Of a stretch of DNA of 64,000 bases, positions 56,555 through 64,000 are shown one piece after another. The notes beneath the pieces are model-generated. The model saw nothing but the letters and a program-made list of their open reading frames with translations, was not told the DNA's origin and did not search any database. The number at the start of each line of letters is the position of its first letter. Position 1 is the first letter of the stretch. The DNA lies in assembly GCF_003289645.1 (NCBI RefSeq), contig NZ_QLYX01000007.1:62001-126000 (forward strand), written 5' to 3'. The position numbers and the translations under genes were made by a program. The DNA comes from Actinomadura craniellae. Its GTDB lineage: Bacteria > Actinomycetota > Actinomycetes > Streptosporangiales > Streptosporangiaceae.

Positions 56555-56567
56555 GGCACCGACCCTA
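56555..56567 (-). promoter_or_regulatory. -10 element directly before tRNA-Sec
   Basis: Minus-strand TAGGGT (56567-56562) with 7 nt to the mature 5' G. Transcription may start at, or one nucleotide before, the mature end. The -35 position falls in the acyl-CoA ligase terminator stem. Confidence 0.4.
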
Positions 56568-56581
56568 GCCGCAGGTGGGCG

Positions 56582-56608
56582 GCTCCCCGCCCAGGGCGGG
56601 CGGGGAGC
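56582..56608 (-). terminator. Terminator of the acyl-CoA ligase gene
   Basis: 11-bp stem GCTCCCCGCCC/GGGCGGGGAGC with a 5-base loop, 12 bp after the ligase stop on the minus strand and before the tRNA-Sec 5' end. It should insulate selC from the upstream gene. Confidence 0.7.
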
Positions 56609-56619
56609 GCGGCGTGTCG

Positions 56620-58473
56620 TCAGGAGCCGTAGAGGGTGGCGATCACGTCGGTGTACTTGGTGTGCACCACCCGGCGGCGGAGCTTCAGCGACGGGGTGAG
56701 CTCGTCGCTCTCGGCGGTCCACTCGGCGGGCAGCAGCCGCCAGCTCTTGACCTGCTGGACGCGGGCCAGCCGCCGGTTGGCGTCCTCAACGGCCCGGCCG
56801 ACCTCTTCCAGGACGAGTGGGTGCTCGGCCAGGGCGGCCAGATCGGTGGTCTCGAGGCCGCGGGCGGCGGCCCAGACCGGCGCGACCTCGCCGTCCAGCG
56901 TGATCAGCGCGACGACGTAGGGCCGCCGGTCGCCGTAGGCCAGGGCCTGCCCGACGAGCGGGTGCTCCTTGAGGTAGTTCTCGATCATCGAGGGGGCGAT
57001 GTTCTCGCCGCCCGCGGTGATGATGATCTCCTTCTTGCGGTCGACCAGCCGCAGGAAGCCGTCCTCGTCGAGGACCCCGAGGTCGCCGGTGCGCACCCAG
57101 CCGTCCTCGTCGAGCAGTTCGGCGGTGGCCTCGGGCCGGTCCAGGTAGCCGGGGGTGTTGGTGGCGGACCTGACCAGGATCTCGCCGTCCTCGGCCAGTT
57201 TCAGGTCCACCCCGGGGAAGGGGCGGCCGACGGTGCCGAGCTTGAAGGCGTCGGAGACGTTGGCGGTGACCGCGCCGGTGGTCTCGGTCATGCCGTACAC
57301 GTCGAGGATCTCGATGCCCAGCCCGGCGAAGAACCGCTGCACCTCCTCCGGCAGCGGCGCGGAGGCGCTCATCGCGTGCACCACCCGGTCGAGGCCGAGC
57401 AGCCCGCGCATCGTCGACAGCACGGCCGCGTCGGCCTGCTGGAAGGCCGCCGACAGCTCGGCCGAGGTGGTGTTGCCGAACTCGCGGCTGGCGACGTAGC
57501 GCCGGCCGGCCTCCATGGCCTGGGCGATCGCGGCCTTCTTGGCCTCGTCCTGCTCGGCTCCCAGCAGCGCCTGGATACCGGCCATGATCTTCTCCCAGAC
57601 GCGCGGCACGCCGAAGAAGGCGTTGGGCCGCACCTCCCGCAGGACGGTGGTCAGATCCTTGGGGTCGGGGCAGAAGTGGACGTGCGCGGCCCGGGCGACC
57701 GGCAGGTACATGCTGAGCACCCGGTCGGCGATGTGCGCGAACGGCAGGTAGGACACTCCCACGTTGTGCTCGGGCAGCCCGGAGGTGGCCTCGGAGACCG
57801 CGGCCTCGTAGAGCGCCATGGCGTGCGTGATGATCACGCCCTTGGGGTCGCCGGTCGTCCCGGAGGTGTAGAGGACGGTCAGCGTGTCCGTGGGCCGGAC
57901 CGCCTGCCACCGCCGGTCGATCTCCGCGGTGTCCGCGGCCAGCCGCTCGCGGCCCAGCGCGACGAAGTCGTCCCAGGTCAGGTAGAGGTCACCGGGCGGG
58001 CAGGCGGCCGGGTCCAGCACGATGATCCGGCGCAGGGCGGGCAGTCGTTCGAGCACCGGCTCCCAGCGGTCGAGCTGGTCCCGGCCCTCCAGGACGGCGA
58101 ACTTCGCCGCGCAGTGGCCGACCACGTAGGCCACCTGGTCCGGGGCCAGCGTCGCGTAGATCGTGCTGGGGGTGCCGCCGGCGTGCACCGCGCCGTAGTC
58201 GGCGAGCACGTGCTCGGAGCGGTTCGGCATCATCAGGGCCACCACGTCGCCCGGCTCCAGGCCCAGGGCGACGTACCCGGCCGCCAGTTCGAGCGCCCGC
58301 TGCCGTGTCTCACCCCAGGTGAGCGTCCGCCAGGTCCCGCCTGGGGTACGGTCGGAGTACGCTGGCAGGTCCGCATGCCGCTCAGCGGTGTCCGCCAGCC
58401 GGGCGGGCAGCGTCTGGCCCGCGATCCGTGCTTCGAACTGCGCCCGCTCCGCAGCGATGCCGGCCTCTGTCAT
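56620..58473 (-). CDS. Long-chain acyl-CoA synthetase (AMP-forming)
   Basis: This 617-residue adenylate-forming enzyme activates fatty acids to acyl-CoA. The AMP-binding P-loop is TVLYTSGTTGDPKG (about 180-195), followed by VYGMTETTG, and the C-terminal GWVRTGDLGVLDEDGFLRLVDRKKEIIITAGGENIAP region, here split by its motifs TGDLG, DRKKEIIITAGG. The ATG at 58473 has a GGAAAGGGG site; the longer frame from 58536 is disfavoured. A palindrome at 58507 upstream may be a regulator site. Confidence 0.92.
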   Translation of the reverse strand: MTEAGIAAERAQFEARIAGQTLPARLADTAERHADLPAYSDRTPGGTWRTLTWGETRQRALELAAGYVALGLEPGDVVALMMPNRSEHVLADYGAVHAGGTPSTIYATLAPDQVAYVVGHCAAKFAVLEGRDQLDRWEPVLERLPALRRIIVLDPAACPPGDLYLTWDDFVALGRERLAADTAEIDRRWQAVRPTDTLTVLYTSGTTGDPKGVIITHAMALYEAAVSEATSGLPEHNVGVSYLPFAHIADRVLSMYLPVARAAHVHFCPDPKDLTTVLREVRPNAFFGVPRVWEKIMAGIQALLGAEQDEAKKAAIAQAMEAGRRYVASREFGNTTSAELSAAFQQADAAVLSTMRGLLGLDRVVHAMSASAPLPEEVQRFFAGLGIEILDVYGMTETTGAVTANVSDAFKLGTVGRPFPGVDLKLAEDGEILVRSATNTPGYLDRPEATAELLDEDGWVRTGDLGVLDEDGFLRLVDRKKEIIITAGGENIAPSMIENYLKEHPLVGQALAYGDRRPYVVALITLDGEVAPVWAAARGLETTDLAALAEHPLVLEEVGRAVEDANRRLARVQQVKSWRLLPAEWTAESDELTPSLKLRRRVVHTKYTDVIATLYGS

Positions 58474-58506
58474 ATCGCGCCCCTTTCCTGCGGCCCCCGA
58501 GCTGAT

Positions 58507-58518
58507 GTAAGTACTTGC
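58507..58518. promoter_or_regulatory. Palindromic operator candidate upstream of the acyl-CoA synthetase gene
   Basis: GTAAGTACTTGC is an imperfect 12-bp palindrome with a perfect 8-bp AAGTACTT core, in the 155-bp region between the synthetase and selD genes. It resembles TetR-family sites seen near fatty-acid genes. The binding protein is unknown. Confidence 0.35.
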
Positions 58519-58592
58519 TTGCGTAGTGGGGATCACATCATGCGGAACGGTGTTCGAGCAAGGCGCGTCCTGGGTTTTTGTGGTGTCGTACC

Positions 58593-58628
58593 TTGTTGCC
58601 GGGCTCGCCGCGTGGGTACGTTGCGCTG
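58593..58628 (+). promoter_or_regulatory. selD promoter (leaderless)
   Basis: TTGTTG (58593-58598), 18 bp, TACGTT (58617-58622), 6 nt, GTG at 58629. Geometry is identical to sufR. It fixes the selD start. Confidence 0.55.
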
Positions 58629-59621
58629 GTGACCCGGTCCGGTGTTCGGCTGACCGCCTATGCTCGCGGCGGCGGCTGCGCCTGCAAGATCCCGCCGGGC
58701 GAGCTCGAGTCCATCGTGTCCGGGCTGCTGGGGCCCGCCGTCCGCGACGACCTGCTGATCGGCGCAGACGACGGCGACGACGCGGCCGTGCTGCGGATCG
58801 AGGGCGGCCGGGCGATCGTCTCCACCACCGACTTCTTCACGCCCGTCGTCGACGACGCCTACGACTGGGGCCGGATCGCCGCGGTCAACGCGCTGTCCGA
58901 CGTCTACGCGGTGGGCGGCGAGCCGCTGATGGCGCTGAACCTGCTGTGCTGGCCGCGCGACACGCTCCCGCTGGAACTGGCCGGGGAGGTGCTGCGCGGT
59001 GGGCTCGACATGGTGGCCCTGGCCGGTGCGCACCTGGCGGGCGGTCACAGCGTCGACGACGCGGAGCCCAAGTACGGGCTGGCGGTCACCGGCGTCGCCG
59101 ACCCCGGCAGGCTGCTCCGGCTGGACGCCGGCCGGCCCGGACTGCCGCTGTCGCTGACCAAGCCGCTGGGCGTCGGGGTGCTCAACACCCGGCACAAGTC
59201 GACCGGCGAGGCCTTCCCGCAGGCCGTCGAGGTGATGACCACGCTGAACGCCGAGGCCTCCCGGATCGCGCTGGGGCGCGGGGTCCGGTGCGCGACCGAC
59301 GTCACCGGATTCGGGCTGCTGGGGCACCTGTACAAGCTGGCCCGCGCCAGCGGCGTCACCGCCGTCGTCGACTCCGCGGCGGTGCCGTACCTGGACGGGG
59401 CCCGGGAGGCCGTCCGGGACGGGTTCGTCTCCGGCGGCACCCGGCGCAACCTGGCGTGGGCCGGCCGGGAGACCGACTTCGGCCGGGTCGGCGAGGCCGA
59501 CCGGCTGCTGCTGGCCGACGCCCAGACCTCGGGCGGGCTGCTGGTGGCGGGGGACGTCCCGGGCGCTCCGGTGATCGGCGAGCTCGTTCCCCGCGGCGAC
59601 CGCCCCCTCGTGGTCCGCTGA
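58629..59621 (+). CDS. selD: Selenophosphate synthetase
   Basis: This 330-residue enzyme makes selenophosphate from selenide and ATP, the selenium donor for Sec-tRNA. The catalytic loop reads GGGCACKIPPGE (about residues 13-24), so the active-site residue is Cys, not Sec. It also has GADDGDDAAVL, DFFTPVVDD, and the C-terminal 'TDVTGFGLLGHL' and 'ADAQTSGGLLVA'. GTG 58629 is set by the leaderless promoter. It lies near selC, divergent from the acyl-CoA synthetase gene. Confidence 0.95.
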   Translation: MTRSGVRLTAYARGGGCACKIPPGELESIVSGLLGPAVRDDLLIGADDGDDAAVLRIEGGRAIVSTTDFFTPVVDDAYDWGRIAAVNALSDVYAVGGEPLMALNLLCWPRDTLPLELAGEVLRGGLDMVALAGAHLAGGHSVDDAEPKYGLAVTGVADPGRLLRLDAGRPGLPLSLTKPLGVGVLNTRHKSTGEAFPQAVEVMTTLNAEASRIALGRGVRCATDVTGFGLLGHLYKLARASGVTAVVDSAAVPYLDGAREAVRDGFVSGGTRRNLAWAGRETDFGRVGEADRLLLADAQTSGGLLVAGDVPGAPVIGELVPRGDRPLVVR

Positions 59622-59658
59622 CCCGCACGGGCACGCCGACCTGCGGTTCTCGCCTTCC

Positions 59659-59683
59659 GTGTCAGGCCCCTGACCAGGGGTAG
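59659..59683 (+). promoter_or_regulatory. Candidate stress-sigma promoter of the GlsB-like gene
   Basis: GTGT (59659-59662), 15 bp, GGGTAG (59678-59683). It resembles the SigB pattern also seen upstream of the catalase gene. GlsB/YeaQ proteins are stress-induced. Confidence 0.4.
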
Positions 59684-59743
59684 GCGGTAGGTGACCCGCC
59701 TCGCCGCATCCGTGCGCAGGCCTGGAGAAGGAAAGGAGCCGCC

Positions 59744-60019
59744 ATGACCATCGGAGGGATCATCACTGCGATCATCTTCGGAGCGATCATCGGCGCGCTC
59801 GGCCGGCTCATCGTGCCGGGCAAGCAGAGTATGCCGATGTGGCTCACCGTCCTGGTCGGCATCGTGGCGGCCCTGATCGGCAGCGCCCTGGCCCGGATGC
59901 TCGACCTCTCCACCAAGGGCTTCAACTTCTGGGAGTTCCTGTTCCAGATCGGCCTGGCCGTCATCGGGGTGCTCCTGGTGGCGTCCTTCTGGCCGAAGAC
60001 GGGCGCCAGGCCACGGTAG
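59744..60019 (+). CDS. GlsB/YeaQ/YmgE family stress-response membrane protein
   Basis: This 91-residue protein has three hydrophobic helices (about 5-22, 32-48 and 66-83) and the family features GAIIGALGRLIVPGKQ, here shown as GALGRLIVPG, and a central 'LVGIVAALIGS'. Such proteins respond to envelope or acid stress. ATG has an AAGGAAAGGAG site. It lies between selD and the MFS gene. Confidence 0.9.
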   Translation: MTIGGIITAIIFGAIIGALGRLIVPGKQSMPMWLTVLVGIVAALIGSALARMLDLSTKGFNFWEFLFQIGLAVIGVLLVASFWPKTGARPR

Positions 60020-60036
60020 GCCGGACCGCACCGGGA

Positions 60037-60063
60037 CCGCGCGGGCCGGGCCGGCCCGCGCGG
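60037..60063. terminator. Bidirectional terminator between GlsB-like and MFS genes
   Basis: 11-bp stem CCGCGCGGGCC/GGCCCGCGCGG with a 5-base loop, between the GlsB-like stop (60019) and the convergent MFS stop (60078). Confidence 0.65.
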
Positions 60064-60077
60064 CCCTCCGGAACGGA

Positions 60078-61541
60078 TCAGGAGGTCTCCAGCGCCTCGA
60101 TCGGATGGGTGCCGCGCGGCGGCCGGTGCCGGACGCCGTGTACGGCGGCGACGACCGCGGCCAGCGCCGCCGCGAGGGCCACCAGGGCGAAGCACACGAT
60201 GTAAGCGTGCCGGGTCGGCAGGCCGGAGCCGGCCAGGGTGTCGGAGGCGAGCACCGCGGCCGTGGCGGCTCCGGCCACGCTGCCGCCCGAGGTCCGCACC
60301 AGCGAGTTGATGCCGCTGGCGATGCCGCTCTGGTCCATCGGCACGTGCTGGACGGCGAGGGTGCCGAGCGCCGCGTATCCGACTCCCAGCCCGAGGCCCT
60401 GCAGCGCGCTGAAGGCGAGGAAGTCGGTGGCGTGCGCGTTCGAGACCACCAGCCACACGTTGCTCAGCGCCGTGACGGCCGAGCCGATGGCCAGGGTGAA
60501 CGCGGCCCCGATGCGCAGCGAGATCCGGCCGGCCAGGGCGGAGGCCACCAGCATGGTGGCACAGCTAGGCAGGTTGAGCAGGCCCACGTCGAGCACGGAC
60601 CCGCTCAGGCCGTAGCCGGTGGCCGCCTCGTCGGTCTGCACGAACGTGGAGACGAGGGTGAAGGCCGCGAACATCGAGAAGCCCAGCAGCGCCGAGGCGG
60701 CGTTGGCCGACAGCGACTGGCGGCCGACCAGCAGCCGCAGGCGCACCAGCGGCTCGCGCACCCGTAGCTCGACGGCCACCCAGAGCGCGCACAGCGCCGC
60801 CGCCGTGGCGAACAGGCCGAGTACGCGGGCCGAGCCCCAGCCCCAGGCGTTGCCCTGGCTGATGGCGAGCAGCAGGCAGATCAGCCAGCCGCCCAGGACC
60901 AGCGCTCCGGGCACGTCGGGCCGGCCGCCGCTGGAGGGCGCGGAGTCCCGTGCGGTGAGCGCGATGAACACCAGCGCGGCGGTGGCCAGCCCGGCCGCGA
61001 TCCAGAAGGCGGGCCGGTGGCTGGTGGTGCGGTCGGCGATGAGACCGGTGACGATCATGCCGAGCGCTCCGCCGATGCCCATGGTCGCGCTGACGATGCC
61101 GATGGCCGTCGTCACCCGCTCCCGCGGGAACCCGTCCCGGATCATGCCGATGGCCAGCGGGATCATCGCCGCGGAGGTGCCCTGCAGGAAGCGGCCGACC
61201 AGCAGCGGGCCGATCGAGCCGGCCAGCGCGCAGATGACCGAGCCGGCGAGCATCAGGCTCATCGCGACGAGGATCATCCGCTTCTTGCCGTACATGTCGC
61301 CGAACCGCGACAGCAGCGGGGTGGCGACCGCCCCGGCGAGCAGCGAGATGGTGAACACCCACGTCACCGTCGTGACGGAGACGTCGAACGCGACCATCAT
61401 CGCCGGCAGCAGGGGGATCACCAGCGTCTGCTGGAGGGCGACGGCCAGGCCCGCGACGCCGAGGGCCGGGAGGGTCGCCCGGGAGTGGGGGGTGCCGGCC
61501 GGGGCCGGCCCTCCTCGTGCCACGGTCGTGCTGGATGCCAC
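60078..61541 (-). CDS. MFS drug-resistance-type transporter
   Basis: This 487-residue protein has about 14 helices (DHA2 type). Signature-like segments are 'LLSRFGDMYGKKRMILVAM' (motif A, about residues 72-90), 'GRFLQGTSAAMIPLAIGMI', and 'GLGVGYAALGTLAVQHVP'. Substrate unknown; family members export drugs or small organics. GTG 61541 has an AGGAGG site. AT-rich repeats of TACTT precede it (about 61577-61600) and may bind a regulator. Divergent from selA. Confidence 0.9.
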   Translation of the reverse strand: MASSTTVARGGPAPAGTPHSRATLPALGVAGLAVALQQTLVIPLLPAMMVAFDVSVTTVTWVFTISLLAGAVATPLLSRFGDMYGKKRMILVAMSLMLAGSVICALAGSIGPLLVGRFLQGTSAAMIPLAIGMIRDGFPRERVTTAIGIVSATMGIGGALGMIVTGLIADRTTSHRPAFWIAAGLATAALVFIALTARDSAPSSGGRPDVPGALVLGGWLICLLLAISQGNAWGWGSARVLGLFATAAALCALWVAVELRVREPLVRLRLLVGRQSLSANAASALLGFSMFAAFTLVSTFVQTDEAATGYGLSGSVLDVGLLNLPSCATMLVASALAGRISLRIGAAFTLAIGSAVTALSNVWLVVSNAHATDFLAFSALQGLGLGVGYAALGTLAVQHVPMDQSGIASGINSLVRTSGGSVAGAATAAVLASDTLAGSGLPTRHAYIVCFALVALAAALAAVVAAVHGVRHRPPRGTHPIEALETS

Positions 61542-61672
61542 GGGGGGACCTCCTGGGGAAGAGTGCCGCAGCAGAATACTTCTTTACTTGTACTATGCAG
61601 GTACCTGGCCTGCCCAGAGAATGATCGTGATGTCCCCCCGGGGTGCGCTTTCCCTCACGGGCCCGGCCTCCA

Positions 61673-61685
61673 TAGGGTGATGTCG
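61673..61685 (+). promoter_or_regulatory. Leaderless -10 for selA
   Basis: TAGGGT (61673-61678), 7 nt, ATG at 61686. Supports this start over the ATG at 61680, which would be only 1 nt away. Confidence 0.4.
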
Positions 61686-62999
61686 ATGGACATCCGGCGG
61701 CACGTGCCCCGCACCGACGTCGTGCTGGCCGACCCGCGGCTGGCCGCGGCGATCGACCGGCTCGGGCGGACGATGGTGAAGTCGGCCGTGGCCGACGCGC
61801 AACAGCGGGCCCGGGCGGGTGAGATCGAACCCGCGCGGGTCGCCGACGCGGCCGTGGCCGCGCTGCCCGCCGGCGCCGCCACCCTGCGCCCCGTGATCAA
61901 CGCCACCGGCGTGCTGCTCCACACCAACCTCGGCCGGGCGCCCCTGTCAGCCGCCGCGCGCACCGCCATGACCGACGCCGCGGGCTGCACCGACGTCGAG
62001 TACGACCTGGCCACCGGAACCCGCGGCCCGCGCGGCCGGGGCGCCGTCCAGGCCCTCCTGGCCGCCTGCCCGCCCGCCGCGGCGGCGCACGTGGTCAACA
62101 ACAACGCCGCGGCCCTGGTCCTCGCCGCCACCGCGCTCGCCGCCGGCCGCGAGATCGTGATCAGCCGGGGCGAGATGGTCGAGATCGGCGACGGCTTCCG
62201 GATCCCCGACCTGCTGGTCTCCACCGGGGCCCGGCTGCGCGAGGTCGGCACCACCAACCGGACCACCCGCGCCGACTACGCCGCGGCGCTCGGGCCCGAG
62301 ACGGGATTCGTCCTCAAGGTGCACCCGTCGAACTTCCGGATCGAGGGGTTCACCGCCGAGGCCGGCGTGGCGGAACTGGCCGGGCTCGGAGTGCCCGTGG
62401 TGGCCGACCTCGGCTCCGGGCTGCTGGCCCCCGAACCGCTGCTGCCCGACGAACCCGACGCCGCCACCACCCTGTCGGCCGGGGCCGCGCTCGTCACGGC
62501 CAGCGGGGACAAGCTCCTGGGCGGCCCCCAGGCCGGCCTGCTGCTGGGCGAGGAAGAGATCGTGACCCGGCTGCGCAGGCACCCGCTGGCCCGCGCGCTG
62601 CGGGTGGACAAGACCGCGCTGGCCGCGCTGGAGGCCACCCTGCGCGGCCCGGAACCGCCGGTGACCCGGGCGCTGCGGGCCGGGGCCGACGGGCTGCGGC
62701 ACCGCGCCGAACAACTCGCCAAGGAGTTGACCGCGCGCGGCGTCGACGTTCCGGTGGTCGACGCCGCCGCGACCGTCGGCGGCGGGGGAGCGCCGGGCGT
62801 CACGCTGCCCAGCGCGGCGCTGGCCCTGCCGGCCGAGCACGCCGGGCCGCTGCGCGCACACGGCGTCGTGGGCCGCGTCGACCACGGCCGGCTGCTGCTC
62901 GACCTGCGCGCCGTCGACCCGGCCGACGACCACCTCCTCCGGGAGGCGGTGCTCGCGGTGACCCGCGACGCCGCCCCCGACCTCCGGAAAGGGCGCTGA
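61686..62999 (+). CDS. selA: L-seryl-tRNA(Sec) selenium transferase
   Basis: This 437-residue PLP enzyme converts seryl-tRNA-Sec to selenocysteyl-tRNA using selenophosphate. Features: INATGVLLHTNLGRAPL, NNNAAALVLA, SRGEMVEIGDGFRIPD and the PLP lysine in SGDKLLGGPQAG (about residue 276). ATG 61686 (alternative 61680). Its stop shares one base with the selB start (TGATG at 62997), so the two are coupled. Confidence 0.95.
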   Translation: MDIRRHVPRTDVVLADPRLAAAIDRLGRTMVKSAVADAQQRARAGEIEPARVADAAVAALPAGAATLRPVINATGVLLHTNLGRAPLSAAARTAMTDAAGCTDVEYDLATGTRGPRGRGAVQALLAACPPAAAAHVVNNNAAALVLAATALAAGREIVISRGEMVEIGDGFRIPDLLVSTGARLREVGTTNRTTRADYAAALGPETGFVLKVHPSNFRIEGFTAEAGVAELAGLGVPVVADLGSGLLAPEPLLPDEPDAATTLSAGAALVTASGDKLLGGPQAGLLLGEEEIVTRLRRHPLARALRVDKTALAALEATLRGPEPPVTRALRAGADGLRHRAEQLAKELTARGVDVPVVDAAATVGGGGAPGVTLPSAALALPAEHAGPLRAHGVVGRVDHGRLLLDLRAVDPADDHLLREAVLAVTRDAAPDLRKGR

Positions 63000-64000
63000 T
63001 GCAGGTCGTCGCTACGGCGGGCCACGTCGACCACGGGAAATCCACCCTGGTCCGGGCGCTCACCGGGATGGAGCCCGACCGCTGGGCCGAGGAGCGCCGC
63101 CGCGGGCTGACCATCGACCTGGGGTTCGCCTGGACCACCCTGCCGTCAGGACGGCGGCTCGCGCTGGTCGACGTCCCCGGGCACGAACGCTTTGTCACCA
63201 ACATGCTCGCCGGGGTCGGGCCGGTGCCGGCCGTCCTGCTGGTGGTCGCGGCGGACGAGGGCTGGATGCCCCAGTCGGAGGAGCATCTGGCGGCCATCGA
63301 CGCGCTGGGCGTCCGGCACGGGGTGCTCGCGGTCACCCGCTCCGACCTGGCCGACCCCACGCACGCGCTGCGCCAGGCCCGCACCCGGCTGGAGAGCACC
63401 GGGCTGCGGGGCGCCGAGGCGGTCGCCGTCGGCCAGGGCGAGGACACCGGGCTCGACGACCTGATCTCCGCCCTGGACCGGCTGGCGGCCCGGCTGCCCG
63501 TCCCCGATCCGGCGGCGCCGGTCCGGCTGTGGATCGACCGGGCCTTCACCGTCCGGGGCAGCGGCACCGTGGTCACCGGCACGTTGGCCGAGGGCACCGT
63601 CCGGGCCGGTGACGAGCTGCTGCTCACCCCCGCCGGTGAGACCGTCCGGGTCCGTGCCGTCGAGGCGCTGAAGGAACCGGCCGACGAGGTCAGCGGGGTG
63701 GCCCGGGTGGCGCTCAACCTGCGCGGCGTCGACCGGGACGAGGTGGCGCGCGGCATGGCGCTGGTCACCCCCGGGAGCTGGGCCCTGACCACCTGTATCG
63801 ACGTGCGCATCGGCTTCAACGAGTCCTCCGGCCGGCTGCCCCGTCAGATGATCATGCACCTGGGGTCCACGGCGGTGCCGGTCCGGCTCCGCCCGCTGGG
63901 TCCCGACACCGCGCGGCTCACCATCAACGCCCGGCTGCCCCTGCACGTCGGCGACCGGGCGTTGCTGCGCGACCCCGGCCGGCGAGCCGTGGCCGGGGCG
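62999..64000 (+). CDS. selB: Selenocysteine-specific elongation factor SelB (3' end outside window)
   Basis: The visible 334 residues include a GTPase domain with GHVDHGKST (about 8-16), 'RRGLTIDLGF', DVPGHERFV and 'VTRSDLAD' (in place of NKxD), then EF-Tu-like domains II and III. SelB delivers Sec-tRNA to UGA by binding the SECIS hairpin through its C-terminal winged helices, which are outside the window. It follows selA directly. Confidence 0.95.
   Translation, partial: MQVVATAGHVDHGKSTLVRALTGMEPDRWAEERRRGLTIDLGFAWTTLPSGRRLALVDVPGHERFVTNMLAGVGPVPAVLLVVAADEGWMPQSEEHLAAIDALGVRHGVLAVTRSDLADPTHALRQARTRLESTGLRGAEAVAVGQGEDTGLDDLISALDRLAARLPVPDPAAPVRLWIDRAFTVRGSGTVVTGTLAEGTVRAGDELLLTPAGETVRVRAVEALKEPADEVSGVARVALNLRGVDRDEVARGMALVTPGSWALTTCIDVRIGFNESSGRLPRQMIMHLGSTAVPVRLRPLGPDTARLTINARLPLHVGDRALLRDPGRRAVAGA

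Overview
The window is a high-GC chromosomal segment with dense coding on both strands, many GTG starts, 4-base ATGA/GTGA gene overlaps and very GC-rich hairpins. It carries an actinobacterial SUF operon with a SufR-type repressor, and the tkt-tal / ctaB / ctaA / ABC / suf gene order is, from memory, shared with mycobacteria and streptomycetes. I infer an actinomycete, possibly Streptosporangiales or Actinomadura-like. The genus is inference. No insertion sequence, CRISPR array or replication origin was seen.

Region 1 (1-7.4 kb, minus strand) is a pentose-phosphate/glycolysis operon: tkt, tal, a normal pgi, then two further tandem PGI-like genes whose sugar-phosphate-binding motifs are progressively lost (the last runs off the left edge). 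Region 2 (7.9-17.4 kb) holds the two heme-A enzymes (ctaB, ctaA) flanking a PrsW-like membrane protease, then on the minus strand a PhoD-like phosphatase, PolX, an EamA exporter and a two-gene ABC transporter. Region 3 (17.5-24.3 kb) is the Fe-S assembly operon sufR-B-D-Rieske-C-S-U-T, with a SufR-type operator sitting on the sufR start and an iron-box-like sequence upstream.

Region 4 (24.3-48 kb) is general housekeeping and accessory content: a two-component system, a degenerate EAL-CBS protein, three tandem AIM24 genes, a VOC protein, an ABC-F ATPase, a small HTH protein, an ABC exporter, a sulfotransferase-like protein with a Cys cluster, a sirtuin, an LD-carboxypeptidase, a GH15 enzyme, a CBS protein and a MocR/YczE divergent pair.

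Region 5 (47.5-64 kb) is the most distinctive. It encodes a selenocysteine formate dehydrogenase (fdhA with in-frame UGA at codon 185 and a SECIS hairpin, fdhB, an NrfD-type membrane subunit and fdhD) and, within the same 15 kb, all the Sec machinery: tRNA-Sec (selC), selD, selA and selB (cut by the right edge). Interspersed are a catalase, an endolysin-like amidase beside selC, an acyl-CoA ligase, a GlsB/YeaQ stress protein and an MFS exporter. Across the window many monocistronic or first genes show a -10-like hexamer exactly 6-7 nt before the start codon, implying widespread leaderless mRNAs.
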